A stretch of 53,765 nt of DNA, taken from assembly GCA_031380225.1 (NCBI GenBank), contig JANNFX010000102.1, forward strand, positions 1-53,765, in the 5' to 3' direction. Under the pieces are notes generated by a model. That model searched no databases and was not told the origin of the DNA. It saw nothing but the letters and a program-made list of their open reading frames with translations. The stretch is from JANNFX01 sp031380225. Lineage in GTDB: Bacteria > Pseudomonadota > Alphaproteobacteria > Rhizobiales > Hyphomicrobiaceae. Every line of letters begins with the position of its first letter. Position 1 is the first letter of the stretch. The position numbers and the translations under genes are program-made. Shown here piece after piece: positions 17,777 through 27,277 of this stretch.

Positions 17777-18871
17777 GTGGGCACCTTCGACACTGACATG
17801 ATGACCATCGCATTGCGGATGGCCGAGCGCGGGCTTGGCACGACGGCGCCAAACCCATCTGTTGGAGCGGTGATTGCTAATCAACAAACCGGCGAAGTGA
17901 TTGCGCGCGGCTGGACGCAGCCTGGCGGGCGTCCACATGCGGAAGCGGAGGCCTTGGCGCGCGCAGGAGCGCGTGCGAACGGAGCGACGCTCTACGTTAC
18001 GCTCGAGCCGTGTTCGCATCACGGAAAGACGCCACCATGTGTGAATGCGATTATTGCCAGCGGCATCTCGCGGGTTGTGACCGGCGTCCGCGATCCCGAT
18101 CCGCGCGTGGCAGGGCAGGGCATCTCGAAGCTCAATGCTGCAGGCATCGACGTTACTGAAGGCGTGCTGGAAGCGGGCGCGCGCTGGCTCACACTCGGGC
18201 ATATCAACCGCCTCACCAAGTCACGGCCATTTGTGCAATTGAAAATCGCCGTCAGTGCGAACGGCATTATCCCGCACGCGCAAAATGGCAAGCCGTTGTG
18301 GGTGACGGGTGATGAAGCCCGCGCGCGTGTGCATCTGATGCGCGCTGAAGCCGATGCGATCTTGACCGGCACCGGCACCGTGCTCGCTGATGATCCGCTA
18401 TTGACCTGCCGCTTGCCGGGAATGGCGCATCGTTCGCCGGTTCGTATCGTGCTCGATACAGACCTTCAAATGCCGCTGACGTCCAAGCTGGTGCTATCAG
18501 CGCGCACCGTTCCGCTGTGGATTGTGTGTGGCCGCGATGCTTCGATGGACAAGCAGGCTGCACTCAAAGCCGCGGGCGTGCTCATCGTGGTTTTGGCTGA
18601 GCATAGCATAGCGAATTTGCTCGAAGTTCTCGCCGGCGAAGGCGTGACGCGGCTGATGGTTGAAGCTGGTCCGCGTGTGGCGCACGCCTTCGCCGGTGAC
18701 ACATCTTTGATTGATGAGATCGTGCTGATGCGCGGCCCGGCTGATGTGCCGTCAAGCGCTGGAACGCCGCTGAGTGATGTTCTTTCGAAGCCGCTTTTTG
18801 AAGCACTTGCCCACAGTAAAGCATTACGTCTCGGCTCCAGCACCGTGCAATTGCTCCGCGTGGCAACTTGA
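17777..18871 (+). CDS. ribD: Bifunctional riboflavin deaminase/reductase RibD
   Basis: About 364 residues: an N-terminal zinc deaminase (GLGTTAPNPSVGAVI, GGRPHAEAEAL, LEPCSHHGKTPPC) and a C-terminal NADPH reductase (FVQLKIAVSANGIIP, ADAILTGTGTVLADDPLLTCR). RibD carries out two steps of riboflavin synthesis. The GTG at 17777 is preferred because GGGGG lies 5 bases upstream; the ATG at 17750 falls inside the right arm of the inverted repeat, and another ATG exists at 17798. The usual alphaproteobacterial followers ribE, ribBA and ribH are absent; unrelated fadE comes next. Confidence 0.93.
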   Translation: MGTFDTDMMTIALRMAERGLGTTAPNPSVGAVIANQQTGEVIARGWTQPGGRPHAEAEALARAGARANGATLYVTLEPCSHHGKTPPCVNAIIASGISRVVTGVRDPDPRVAGQGISKLNAAGIDVTEGVLEAGARWLTLGHINRLTKSRPFVQLKIAVSANGIIPHAQNGKPLWVTGDEARARVHLMRAEADAILTGTGTVLADDPLLTCRLPGMAHRSPVRIVLDTDLQMPLTSKLVLSARTVPLWIVCGRDASMDKQAALKAAGVLIVVLAEHSIANLLEVLAGEGVTRLMVEAGPRVAHAFAGDTSLIDEIVLMRGPADVPSSAGTPLSDVLSKPLFEALAHSKALRLGSSTVQLLRVAT

Positions 18872-19280
18872 TCGAGAGATAGCGTGGAATGACGCGCAGC
18901 GTTAGCTCAGATGACGCCGCCTGGGGCCGGCTTTGGGCAACTCTGTTGGCCCGCTCTGTTAGCCCGCGCCATCCTTTACGAGCTTGCTTTTGAGGCTAAG
19001 GATCGACTGAGGATTAGTCTCAAAAAATTTCCCAAAAAGTTATCCCCGCGTTGGGCGGCGCGCTTAACCTAACCAGTTCGGCAGATTTTGACGGTTTGCG
19101 GGGCTTTAACCCCGTTGGATCGTCAATCGTTGCCAAATGGTTAGCGTGAAGGATGCAATTTGATTGTCAAAACTCACCATTACAGCTCGCGCGTTAACCA
19201 AAGCCTTTGTAATCTCAGGGATGATGGTCCCGATTGGGCCGCAGGTTGAGGCCCCGACCTTGCGTGGAGGCGTAACAGCC
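18872..19280. other. Intergenic region before fadE
   Basis: About 400 bases. A GC-rich hairpin-like stretch (GCGGGGC..CCCCGT, near 19107-19125) and T/A-rich bases near 19025-19045 are visible. An in-frame upstream extension of fadE (start at 19164) passes through here, but its translated residues do not resemble an FadE N-terminus. A promoter for the fad cluster probably lies here, although no confident boxes can be named. Confidence 0.4.
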
Positions 19281-21800
19281 ATGGCAACGATTTTGTTCGC
19301 CGGATTGGTTCTAGCCGCGATGATGGCGCTTGCCATGTATCGCGCGCCGTTGTGGCTGTGGGCCGCGAGCCTCGGCGTGATTGGGCTGCTGTGGACGTTC
19401 GGATTATTTCCGGGTGCAGAACCCGCCGCGCATGGGCTACTGTTTTGGGGCTTCTGGATCAAAGTTGCAGTGCTCGGCATTTTTTCAGTGCCCGATGTGC
19501 GCCGCAAATTGGTGGTCGGGCCGGCATTTAAACTCGTCAAGGGTATTTTGCCAAAGGTCTCTGACACCGAGCAGCAGGCGCTCGACGCTGGCACGGTTGG
19601 CTTCGATGCTGAGCTGTTTTCCGGCCGTCCCGATTGGACCAAGCTGCGCGCCATCCCGCCGGTCGTTCTCACTCCCGAAGAGCGCGCGTTCCTCGATGGC
19701 CCGACCGAAGACTTGTGCAAGTTGATCAATGATTGGCAGGTGCGCCACGAACGCCGCGAGATTCCCGACGATATTTGGACTTTTGTAAAAAAGCACGGCT
19801 TCCTCGGTATGCTCATTTCAAAAGAGCATGGCGGTCTTGGCTTTTCGGCGCAGGCACAATCGCTGATCCTGGGTAAGATCGCGTCACGGTCGCCCGATGT
19901 GGTGACCATCGTCATGGTGCCGAATTCACTTGGGCCGGGCGAGCTTATCGAAAAGTATGGCACCGATCAGCAGAAGCATTACTACCTGCCGCGCCTGGCG
20001 CGGGGCGATGAAATTCCGTGTTTCTCTTTGACAGGACCCACGTCCGGCTCGGACGCCGCAACGATGCGCGATATCGGCCGCGTCGTGCATGGCCAGCACA
20101 ACGGCAAAGAAACGCTCGGCATCAGATTGTCGTGGGATAAGCGCTATATTACGTTGGGTCCGAAGGCGACGCTGGTTGGCATCGCGTTCAAACTCTTGGA
20201 CCCAGATAAATTGCTCGGCAAAGATACGAGCGATATCGGTATTACGCTGGCGTTGGTTCCGGCCAATCATCCCGGTATGAATATCGGCCGCCGGCACTTG
20301 CCGAGTGGCGCCGCGTTTCCGAACGGTCCCAACTGGGGCAACGACGTCTTCATTCCGATGGAATGGGTCATCGGCGGCCAGGCGATGGCTGGCAATGGCT
20401 GGCGCATGTTGATGGAGTGCCTGTCAGCCGGCCGCGCGATCTCGCTGCCGTCGTCGGCAACGGCCGGAGCTAAGGCGATGCTGCGCGTCTCGTCGGCATA
20501 CGCACGCATCCGGCGGCAGTTCGGTTTACCGGTGTCGCGCATGGAAGGCATCGAAGAGCCAATGGCTCGGCTAGTTGAAACCGCTTACGTCAATGAAGCC
20601 GCGCGTGCTGTCACGGCTGCGATGGTCTCACGCGGCGAAAAGCCAGCCGTAATTTCAGCGCTGATGAAATACCAGACCACAGAGCGCATGCGCACCGCGG
20701 TCAACGATGCCATGGACATTCACGGCGGCCGCGCCATTTGCGATGGCCCGTCGAACTATCTGCAATCGGCGTATCAGATGGTGCCGGTTGGCATCACCGT
20801 TGAAGGCGCTAACATTCTGACGCGGACGTTGATCACATTTGCACAAGGTGCGCTCCGCTCGCATCCGTTCTTGTACAAAGAAGTGCAAGCGGTTCAGGAC
20901 GCCGATCTTGCCCGTGGCCTGGCAGCCTTTGAGCCCGCGTTCCTGGGGCATATTTCATTCGCGTTTTCGAACGTGGCTGGTGCGTTGTTCCACAATTTGA
21001 CCATCGGCATGTTCGGCAAGGCTCCTGTCGAAGATCCGGTGACCAGGAAGGTCTATAAGCAACTCTGGCGCGCGAGCCGCAACTTTGCGCTGGTCGCCGA
21101 TATGACGGTGGCGGTCCTCGGTGGCGGTCTCAAGACCAAGCAAAAACTAACCGGACGTTTGGCTGATGCTTTGTCGGAACTCTATTTGTTGAGCTGCGTC
21201 TTGAAGCGGTTCGAGGATGACGGCCGCCAGCCGTCCGATCAGGCGATCGTCTCGTTTGCGGCTGCCAATAGTCTCAACCGCTTTGAAATCGCGCTCCGCG
21301 GCACCATCGAAAACTTCCCGAACCGGTTTGTGCGTGGCATGCTGCGCGTGCTCGTGTTCCCGCTCGGGCGGCATTACTTCCCGGCCAGCGACAAGCTTGG
21401 TAGCGTGCTGTCACGCGCTGTCACCATGCCCGGAGCCTTCCGTGACCGGTTGACACGCGACATCTTTATTTCGAAAAATCCCGCTGACGCGACCGGCTTG
21501 CTTGAAGTCACACTCGAAAAAGTCATCGCCAGCGAAGCGGCGGAAAAGAAGCTCGAAAAGGCAATCCGGGCTGGAACAGTTGAGCGCTATCACGGTCTCG
21601 ATTGGATCGGCGACGCTGCCAAAAAGGGCGTCATCACCAACGACGAGGCCAAGCTGCTCAAAGAAGTTGAGGATCTTGTCGCCCGCGTTATTGCTGTCGA
21701 TCACTTCGATCCCAACGATCTCAAACCCAACTACGGCACCCGGCCGGCGCCGCTTGGTCATAACACAGGTGTGGCGGTCCATCCCGCCGCTGCCGAATAA
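19281..21800 (+). CDS. fadE: FadE-type acyl-CoA dehydrogenase (membrane-associated)
   Basis: 839 residues from the ATG at 19281, with GGAGG 10 bases upstream; enterobacterial FadE is similar in length (about 814). It performs the first, FAD-dependent oxidation of fatty acyl-CoA in beta-oxidation. Two N-terminal membrane segments (LFAGLVLAAMMALAMY, LWAASLGVIGLLWTFGLF) precede the acyl-CoA dehydrogenase domain (GFLGMLISKEHGGLGFSAQA, FSLTGPTSGSDAA, MDIHGGRAICDGP). A long C-terminal helical domain specific to FadE follows. The first gene of a fadE-fadJ-fadI cluster; fadJ starts 26 bases downstream. Confidence 0.93.
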   Translation: MATILFAGLVLAAMMALAMYRAPLWLWAASLGVIGLLWTFGLFPGAEPAAHGLLFWGFWIKVAVLGIFSVPDVRRKLVVGPAFKLVKGILPKVSDTEQQALDAGTVGFDAELFSGRPDWTKLRAIPPVVLTPEERAFLDGPTEDLCKLINDWQVRHERREIPDDIWTFVKKHGFLGMLISKEHGGLGFSAQAQSLILGKIASRSPDVVTIVMVPNSLGPGELIEKYGTDQQKHYYLPRLARGDEIPCFSLTGPTSGSDAATMRDIGRVVHGQHNGKETLGIRLSWDKRYITLGPKATLVGIAFKLLDPDKLLGKDTSDIGITLALVPANHPGMNIGRRHLPSGAAFPNGPNWGNDVFIPMEWVIGGQAMAGNGWRMLMECLSAGRAISLPSSATAGAKAMLRVSSAYARIRRQFGLPVSRMEGIEEPMARLVETAYVNEAARAVTAAMVSRGEKPAVISALMKYQTTERMRTAVNDAMDIHGGRAICDGPSNYLQSAYQMVPVGITVEGANILTRTLITFAQGALRSHPFLYKEVQAVQDADLARGLAAFEPAFLGHISFAFSNVAGALFHNLTIGMFGKAPVEDPVTRKVYKQLWRASRNFALVADMTVAVLGGGLKTKQKLTGRLADALSELYLLSCVLKRFEDDGRQPSDQAIVSFAAANSLNRFEIALRGTIENFPNRFVRGMLRVLVFPLGRHYFPASDKLGSVLSRAVTMPGAFRDRLTRDIFISKNPADATGLLEVTLEKVIASEAAEKKLEKAIRAGTVERYHGLDWIGDAAKKGVITNDEAKLLKEVEDLVARVIAVDHFDPNDLKPNYGTRPAPLGHNTGVAVHPAAAE

Positions 21801-21826
21801 CTTTTGGTTCAGGAAAGTCATTACGC

Positions 21827-23797
21827 ATGTCAGACGACGCTTTGAACCCCCACGATTGGAAGTATTCTGTCGACCGCGAGCAAATTGCCTGGGCGACCTT
21901 TGATCGCGAAGGCCAGAGTGCCAATGCGCTCGGCCGCCGTCCGATTGAAGAACTGGGCAAGATTATTGAGCTGGCTGAAACACAGGCCAAGCAAAAACAA
22001 ATCATCGGATTGGTGCTGCTGTCGGGCAAGCCGAAGACGTACATCGTCGGCGCGGATATCAATGAATTCGAATTGTTTGAGAGTGAACAGCAGGTCATCG
22101 ATGGCTTGCGGCCGATGAATGCGCTGCTCGACCGGATCGAAAACCTGCCGGTACCGGTTGTCGCTGCCTTGCACGGCGTATGTGTTGGCGGTGGGCTCGA
22201 ACTCATTCTCGCGTGCCACTACCGCATTGCCACTCGAGATGCTGGCACGCGCGTTGGATTTCCGGAAGTGAAACTCGGCATCTTCCCAGGCTTCAATGGC
22301 ACCGCGCGCTCAATCCGTCAGGCGGGTCCTGCTGCTGCGATGCCACTCATGCTGTCGGGCTCGATGATTAGTGCGTCCGCGGCGCGTGGCATGGGCTTGA
22401 TCGATGAACTCGTCGCAGAACGAGACAATCTTTATTGGGCGGCACGAAAGGCCGTGCTGCAGAAACGGAAATCTAAACCAGCATCTTTCGTCAAATCTGC
22501 ACTTGGGCAATGGCCGGCGCGCTCGTATCTGGTCAATAAGATGCGGACTGAGACGGCGAAAAAGGTGCGCGAAGACCAATATCCGGCGCCGTTCCGCTTG
22601 ATCGATTTGTTCGAAAAGCATGGCGGCAATCTTGCCGGAATGAAGCGCGCCGAAACGGCGGCGTTCGCGCCGTTGATGGTTTCGGATCAGGCAAAAAGTT
22701 TGCGCCGTGTCTTCAAGCTCACTGAAACTTTAAAGGCCCAGGCGCCGAAAGGCTTGGATTGGAAACCGCTGCGGGCGCATATCATTGGTGCCGGCACCAT
22801 GGGTGCTGACATCGCCGGTGTGTGTGCTGCGTCGGGCATGGAAGTGACGCTGCAAGACATCTCGGCCGAGCAACTCGAAAAGGGCATCAAGGCCCAAGGC
22901 AAACTGTTCTCGAAAAAATTCAAGACCAAGGCGTTGCGCGATGCGGCCAAGTCGCGCTTGATTGTCGACCCCGAAGGCCGCGGCATCGCGCACGCTGATG
23001 TTGTCATTGAAGCCATCGTCGAACGGCTCGACATCAAACAAAAGCTGTTCGCAGACCTTGAAACGAAAATGAAGCCCGGCGCGGTGATGGCGACGAATAC
23101 CTCATCGCTGAAACTCGAAGACATTTCGGCGCCGCTTAAAGACAAGGGCCGCCTGATTGGTCTGCATTTCTTCTCGCCGGTTCCGCAAATGCCGCTTGTC
23201 GAAGTGGTGCGTGGCGGCGGAACTCGGCAGACGGAAGTTGATAAAGGCTGCGCCTTTGTCACTTCTATCGATAAGTTCCCGCTGATTACCAAAGACGTGC
23301 CGGGCTTCCTCGTCAATGCCGTGCTGACACCTTACATGTTCGCGGCCATGAAACGGCTGGAAGCGGGCGAAGACAAAGAAAAGATCGACGCCGCCGCGCG
23401 CCAGTTCGGCATGCCGATGGGGCCGATTGAATTGGCTGACAACGTCGGCCTCGATATATGCGCGCACGTCGCAAAAACGCTGGGTCGTGGCACGACCGAA
23501 GGCTCGCGTCTCGATCGATTGGTGGCAGCCGGCAAGCTCGGCAAGAAATCCGGCGAAGGTTTCTACGTTTGGAAAGACGGCCAGCCTGAAAAATCCAAGA
23601 CCGAATATTCTTCGGCCGAACTCAATAATCTTGGCCGTGACCTGGTGGCGCCGATTATCACCGAAGCCAAGCGCAGTCTCGATCAGGGTGTTGTTGCCAA
23701 TGCCGATCTGGTCGATGCCGGCATGATTTTCGGAACCGGATTCGCGCCGTTCCGCGGCGGCCCGCTGTATTGGGATGCGAAAGCGGCGAAGACGTAA
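21827..23797 (+). CDS. fadJ: Enoyl-CoA hydratase / 3-hydroxyacyl-CoA dehydrogenase (FadJ-like)
   Basis: A 656-residue two-domain enzyme, somewhat shorter than usual FadJ/FadB (700-730). The N-terminal crotonase domain carries YIVGADINEFELF and HGVCVGGGLELILACHYRIA with the catalytic Glu positions. The C-terminal dehydrogenase starts near 310 with the NAD fold IIGAGTMGADIAGVCAASG and contains TNTSSLKLEDI and GLHFFSPVPQMPLVEVV. It performs hydration and the second oxidation of beta-oxidation and would pair with FadI. The extreme C-terminus ends PFRGGPLYWDAKAAKT, slightly clipped against homologues. Confidence 0.92.
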   Translation: MSDDALNPHDWKYSVDREQIAWATFDREGQSANALGRRPIEELGKIIELAETQAKQKQIIGLVLLSGKPKTYIVGADINEFELFESEQQVIDGLRPMNALLDRIENLPVPVVAALHGVCVGGGLELILACHYRIATRDAGTRVGFPEVKLGIFPGFNGTARSIRQAGPAAAMPLMLSGSMISASAARGMGLIDELVAERDNLYWAARKAVLQKRKSKPASFVKSALGQWPARSYLVNKMRTETAKKVREDQYPAPFRLIDLFEKHGGNLAGMKRAETAAFAPLMVSDQAKSLRRVFKLTETLKAQAPKGLDWKPLRAHIIGAGTMGADIAGVCAASGMEVTLQDISAEQLEKGIKAQGKLFSKKFKTKALRDAAKSRLIVDPEGRGIAHADVVIEAIVERLDIKQKLFADLETKMKPGAVMATNTSSLKLEDISAPLKDKGRLIGLHFFSPVPQMPLVEVVRGGGTRQTEVDKGCAFVTSIDKFPLITKDVPGFLVNAVLTPYMFAAMKRLEAGEDKEKIDAAARQFGMPMGPIELADNVGLDICAHVAKTLGRGTTEGSRLDRLVAAGKLGKKSGEGFYVWKDGQPEKSKTEYSSAELNNLGRDLVAPIITEAKRSLDQGVVANADLVDAGMIFGTGFAPFRGGPLYWDAKAAKT

Positions 23798-23798
23798 A

Positions 23799-23908
23799 TT
23801 GGGTTATCCCGCCGTGGGGTATGGTTTGCAAACGGATATGGCTCCGGGCGTAACCTGACGATCTTTTACGAATCACTATGTTGGGTTACGGCCCCTAGCC
23901 TAACCCAA
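23799..23908. repeat. TTGGGTTA/TAACCCAA inverted repeat element
   Basis: TTGGGTTA directly after the fadJ stop (23799-23806) is mirrored by TAACCCAA at 23901-23908, and an inner copy TTGGGTTACGG (23881) pairs with CCTAACCCAA. It fills most of the 160-base gap between fadJ and fadI. The motif GTAGGTTGGGTTA (read on the minus strand) resembles the GTAGGGTGGGTTA repeats at 50.6 and 53.7 kb. Confidence 0.6.
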
Positions 23909-23957
23909 CCTACGAGCCCGAGAGTGGGCGAGACAAAACTTTTGGAGCGGCCGGCAG

Positions 23958-25238
23958 ATGACAAAGTCCCTTAAGCGCGTGGCAATCGTCGGTGGCACGC
24001 GGATTCCGTTTTGCAGGTCGAATTCGCTGTATGCCGATCTGTCGAACCTCGACATGATGACGGCAGCGTTGAATGGTTTGGTCGCCGCCAACAACCTCAA
24101 AGGCCAGCACATCGGCGAAGTGGTTGGAGGGGCGGTCGTCACGCATTCGAAAGATTTCAATCTGACGCGTGAAGCTCTGTTGTCGACGTCTCTGGCGCGC
24201 TCAACGCCGGGCGTGACGATGCAACAAGCCTGCGGCACCAGCTTGCAGGCCGCGCTTGGCATTGGCGCCAAGATCGCGTCAGGTGAAATCGACAGCGGCA
24301 TTGCCTGCGGGTCCGATACAACTTCGGATGCGCCGATTGTGTTTTCGAAAAAGATGGCGACGCGTCTTGTGCAGCTCGGTCAGCAAAAGACCTTCATGGA
24401 CAAGTTGCGCGTGTTCAAAGGTTTTGGCCCCGGCGAACTGACGCCGCAGCCGCCGATGGTGCGCGAGCCGCGAACCGGTCTCGGCATGGGCGAGCACTGC
24501 GAATTGATGGCGCAAGAGTGGGGCATCACGCGCGCGGATCAGGATCAGTTGGCATTTGAAAGCCATCAGAAGGCCGCTGCCGCCTATAACGACGGCTGGA
24601 TGGATAGCTTGATTGTCAGCTGCGCTGGCGTATTTCGCGACAATAATATGCGCAGCGACATCACGCTGGAAAAGTTGTCGACCTTGAAGCTTGCCTTTGA
24701 CAAGGGCGCCAAGGGCACGTTGACGGCTGGCAACTCAACACCGCTGACAGACGGCGCGTCTGCTGTGCTGCTCGCCAGCGAGGACTGGGCCAAGGATCGT
24801 GGTCTGCCCGTGCAGGCGTATCTGACCTTCGGTCAGCACTGGGGCAACGACTTCGCGGCCGGCGAAGGCTTGCTGATGGCACCAACAGTCGCGGTTTCAA
24901 AGATGCTCGATCGTGCTGGACTGACGCTGCAGGACTTTGATTTCTACGAAATCCATGAAGCGTTTGCCGCTCAGGTTCTGTGCACGTTGAAGGCCTGGGA
25001 GAGCGCTGACTATTGCAAAAAGCATCTCGGCAAGGACGCTGCGTTGGGATCAATCGATCGCTCTAAAATGAATGTCAAAGGTTCGTCGCTGGCGGTCGGC
25101 CATCCATTCGCCGCCACCGGCGGCCGCATTCTCGGAGTTCTGGCAAAGCTGTTGTCAGAAAAGAAATCCGGCCGCGGCCTGATCTCCGTCTGCACCGCCG
25201 GCGGCATGGGCGTCGCCGCGATTCTTGAGGCAGCGTGA
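23958..25238 (+). CDS. fadI: 3-ketoacyl-CoA thiolase (FadI-like)
   Basis: 426 residues, FadI-sized. It cleaves 3-ketoacyl-CoA to acetyl-CoA in the last beta-oxidation step and forms a complex with FadJ. Catalytic residues are in place: nucleophilic Cys in TMQQACGTSLQAA, the His in FDFYEIHEAFAAQVL and GSSLAVGHPFAATGGR, and the second Cys in SVCTAGGMGVAAI. The NLTREALLSTSLARSTPG segment is the FadI-type. The gene follows fadJ across an inverted repeat and may be less strongly cotranscribed than fadE-fadJ. Confidence 0.94.
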   Translation: MTKSLKRVAIVGGTRIPFCRSNSLYADLSNLDMMTAALNGLVAANNLKGQHIGEVVGGAVVTHSKDFNLTREALLSTSLARSTPGVTMQQACGTSLQAALGIGAKIASGEIDSGIACGSDTTSDAPIVFSKKMATRLVQLGQQKTFMDKLRVFKGFGPGELTPQPPMVREPRTGLGMGEHCELMAQEWGITRADQDQLAFESHQKAAAAYNDGWMDSLIVSCAGVFRDNNMRSDITLEKLSTLKLAFDKGAKGTLTAGNSTPLTDGASAVLLASEDWAKDRGLPVQAYLTFGQHWGNDFAAGEGLLMAPTVAVSKMLDRAGLTLQDFDFYEIHEAFAAQVLCTLKAWESADYCKKHLGKDAALGSIDRSKMNVKGSSLAVGHPFAATGGRILGVLAKLLSEKKSGRGLISVCTAGGMGVAAILEAA

Positions 25239-25495
25239 GCTTCAATACAATGTCCTGGTTCCCGGAAGACGCGCCGCGGGGATCTCGAGGCAGTTTGGGG
25301 ATTTTGGATGGCGTGGCATCGAAGTTGATTTCATCTGTTGCGCAACGCAGCGAGAATGGACATGCGTTTTGTTATCATAAATTTGTTACTTGCTCCGCAG
25401 TTGGAGGCATACCATCATGCTGAGCTGAAGTTAGACTCTGCGTCTAACATATTTGAATTTTTTTCTGTTGCCCTGTAATTTTACGGGAGGCTCAA

Positions 25496-26188
25496 GTGAA
25501 GGCAATCTTTTTTTCCATAACTGTTTCCGCTGCTGCATTTTGCGGATCAGGTGCGGTTGCGCAAGAAGATACTGAATTTCAGCGCATTATCGTCGACGCT
25601 CAAGAGTTTGGATACCTCGCGTCTGGCAGGGTCTGGAAATTCGCCGATGGAGAAGAAAAGCGGATATTTGTTTGTTGGGAGAATCCATCAGAAGACGTTG
25701 CTACTGAAATGGGTTGGGTCAAAGAGTCCATTGAAGGTTCATGGAGCAAGCACACACCGCTGACGTTTCGCGGTTGGAAGGCGTGCGCTGCAAACAACCA
25801 AGGCATACGAATTTTGGTCAAGGATGACAAAGATGATGGCCCACACACGAAAGGTCTCGGCAACGCACTAGACGCGAAAAAGAATGGGATGGTTTTGAAT
25901 TTTACTTTCCAAAACTGGGCCAAATCGTTTGCCGCCAAACGAGAGTTTTACATTCGCAGCATAGCTGTCCACGAGTTTGGCCATGCTATCGGTTTAGCCC
26001 ATGAACACAATCGGGCCGATACGCCAGGCGAGTGCACTAGAGCAACGCAGGGGACAAATGGAGACATGCTGCTGACGGAATACGACCCTCAGTCCGTAAT
26101 GAACTACTGCAATGAGAAGTACGCAAACAACGGGCAGCTAAGTTCAAAAGACATTGCTGGCATTCAACAAGTATATGGAGCACGTTGA
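25496..26188 (+). CDS. Secreted zinc metalloprotease (metzincin, astacin/matrixin-like)
   Basis: 230 residues from a GTG at 25496 with GGGAGG 5 bases upstream. A signal peptide (about 1-22) precedes the mature enzyme. The zinc motif HEFGHAIGLAHE lies at 159-170, giving three His ligands plus a following Glu as in astacins. The Met-turn SVMNY at 200-204 confirms the metzincin fold. The protein should act outside the cytoplasm as a peptidase. Four cysteines could form disulfides. The gene is more AT-rich than its surroundings. It overlaps the downstream serine protease gene by one base (TGATG), so both proteases are made together. Confidence 0.88.
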   Translation: MKAIFFSITVSAAAFCGSGAVAQEDTEFQRIIVDAQEFGYLASGRVWKFADGEEKRIFVCWENPSEDVATEMGWVKESIEGSWSKHTPLTFRGWKACAANNQGIRILVKDDKDDGPHTKGLGNALDAKKNGMVLNFTFQNWAKSFAAKREFYIRSIAVHEFGHAIGLAHEHNRADTPGECTRATQGTNGDMLLTEYDPQSVMNYCNEKYANNGQLSSKDIAGIQQVYGAR

Positions 26189-27234
26189 TGTTAGCAAATA
26201 GGTGCGCCTCCCTTGTAGGATTCATGGTTTCAATTTTTGCTGCTGATTCGGCGAGTGCTGATTCTCTTGAGAAGACGCTTTCCCCACTTGCGAAGAAATC
26301 GATAGTTTATGTTGAGGCGAGTTATGTCGATCAGACTGATGGTGCGGTAAGGCCCTTTGTTGGGACTGGGTTCATCATCTCTGAGGGCGGTTATGTGCTG
26401 ACGGCATATCATGTTGTTCGAGAATGGCTCAAGCAGAGCACGGCAGACAAAAAAACTCACCAGATGTTTGGGTCGATCGGCGGGAAGTACACGATTTCAA
26501 AATACCCGCTTGAGATAGTTAATCACGATGAAAAAGTTGATGTCGCGCTGCTGAAGTTGCAATTTTCAGACGACATCAAGCTTTCGCCGGCACCATTGTG
26601 TCTGGATTACCGGCCGGCATCAGGGGACCGCTTTGTTGCATTCGGATTTCCCTTGGAAAGTGACTTTCAACCGACGCCGGGAACGATCGGTAGTACGACT
26701 GGCGAGCATGGAACTTGGACGGCTTCGAGTGATTTTACATATGGTATGAGTGGTGGGCCAGTGTTTAACGCCGATGGCATAATAGGGTTGGCCAAAGGCG
26801 GTCAAAAGGGTGAGCCTGCCTTGAGATGGGTCATACCGATCCGCCATGCGCAACGTCTTATTTCGCTATCGGATGAGGCGCCCAGAGCCTGTACCATTAA
26901 GGCCGCTACGCAAGAGGCTGTAAGCAGTGCCGCAACTCTCAATTCTTTCGCCCGAACATGCTTATTTCAGATTGGTCCGAAAAAGGACCGCCGGGAGATT
27001 TTTCCAATTTCTGCGCCGTCGATGGTTGGGCAACCTTGCCAAGACGGGGTTGGTAGTATGGGTCAAGTTGTGCCCGACGATAGCAAAGCGTTGACGAGGT
27101 ATACGTCGACTTGCGAATTCCTGATGGGTCCAAAAGCCGGACAAACTGGATCGTTTCCAGCAGCTCCAAAATTTTTGGTAGAACAAATGTGCTGGGACGG
27201 CATCAACAGCTACGGGCTTGGAATACCTGAGTAG
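26188..27234 (+). CDS. Secreted trypsin-like serine protease with tandem C-terminal Cys repeats
   Basis: 348 residues from the ATG overlapping the metalloprotease stop. Signal peptide (about 1-25), then a chymotrypsin/HtrA-like fold with triad His75 (LTAYHVV), Asp118 (VDVALLKL) and Ser188 (YGMSGGPVFN). No PDZ domain is seen. The tail (about 253-348) holds two copies of a roughly 45-residue repeat of the form TCxFxxGPKxG...FP..P..V.Q.C.DG..S.G..VP, the pattern C-F-GPK-C-DG. I recall this small motif from exported rhizobial proteins, but it has no established role. Low-GC coding like its partner. Confidence 0.88.
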   Translation: MLANRCASLVGFMVSIFAADSASADSLEKTLSPLAKKSIVYVEASYVDQTDGAVRPFVGTGFIISEGGYVLTAYHVVREWLKQSTADKKTHQMFGSIGGKYTISKYPLEIVNHDEKVDVALLKLQFSDDIKLSPAPLCLDYRPASGDRFVAFGFPLESDFQPTPGTIGSTTGEHGTWTASSDFTYGMSGGPVFNADGIIGLAKGGQKGEPALRWVIPIRHAQRLISLSDEAPRACTIKAATQEAVSSAATLNSFARTCLFQIGPKKDRREIFPISAPSMVGQPCQDGVGSMGQVVPDDSKALTRYTSTCEFLMGPKAGQTGSFPAAPKFLVEQMCWDGINSYGLGIPE

Positions 27235-27277
27235 CACGAAAACGGGATATTATGCGGATCGCGGGATCTAAATTAAT

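Noticed and set aside
25235..25423. 62-residue plus frame after fadI
   Set aside because: No ribosome-binding site, overlaps the fadI stop and has no recognisable domain.
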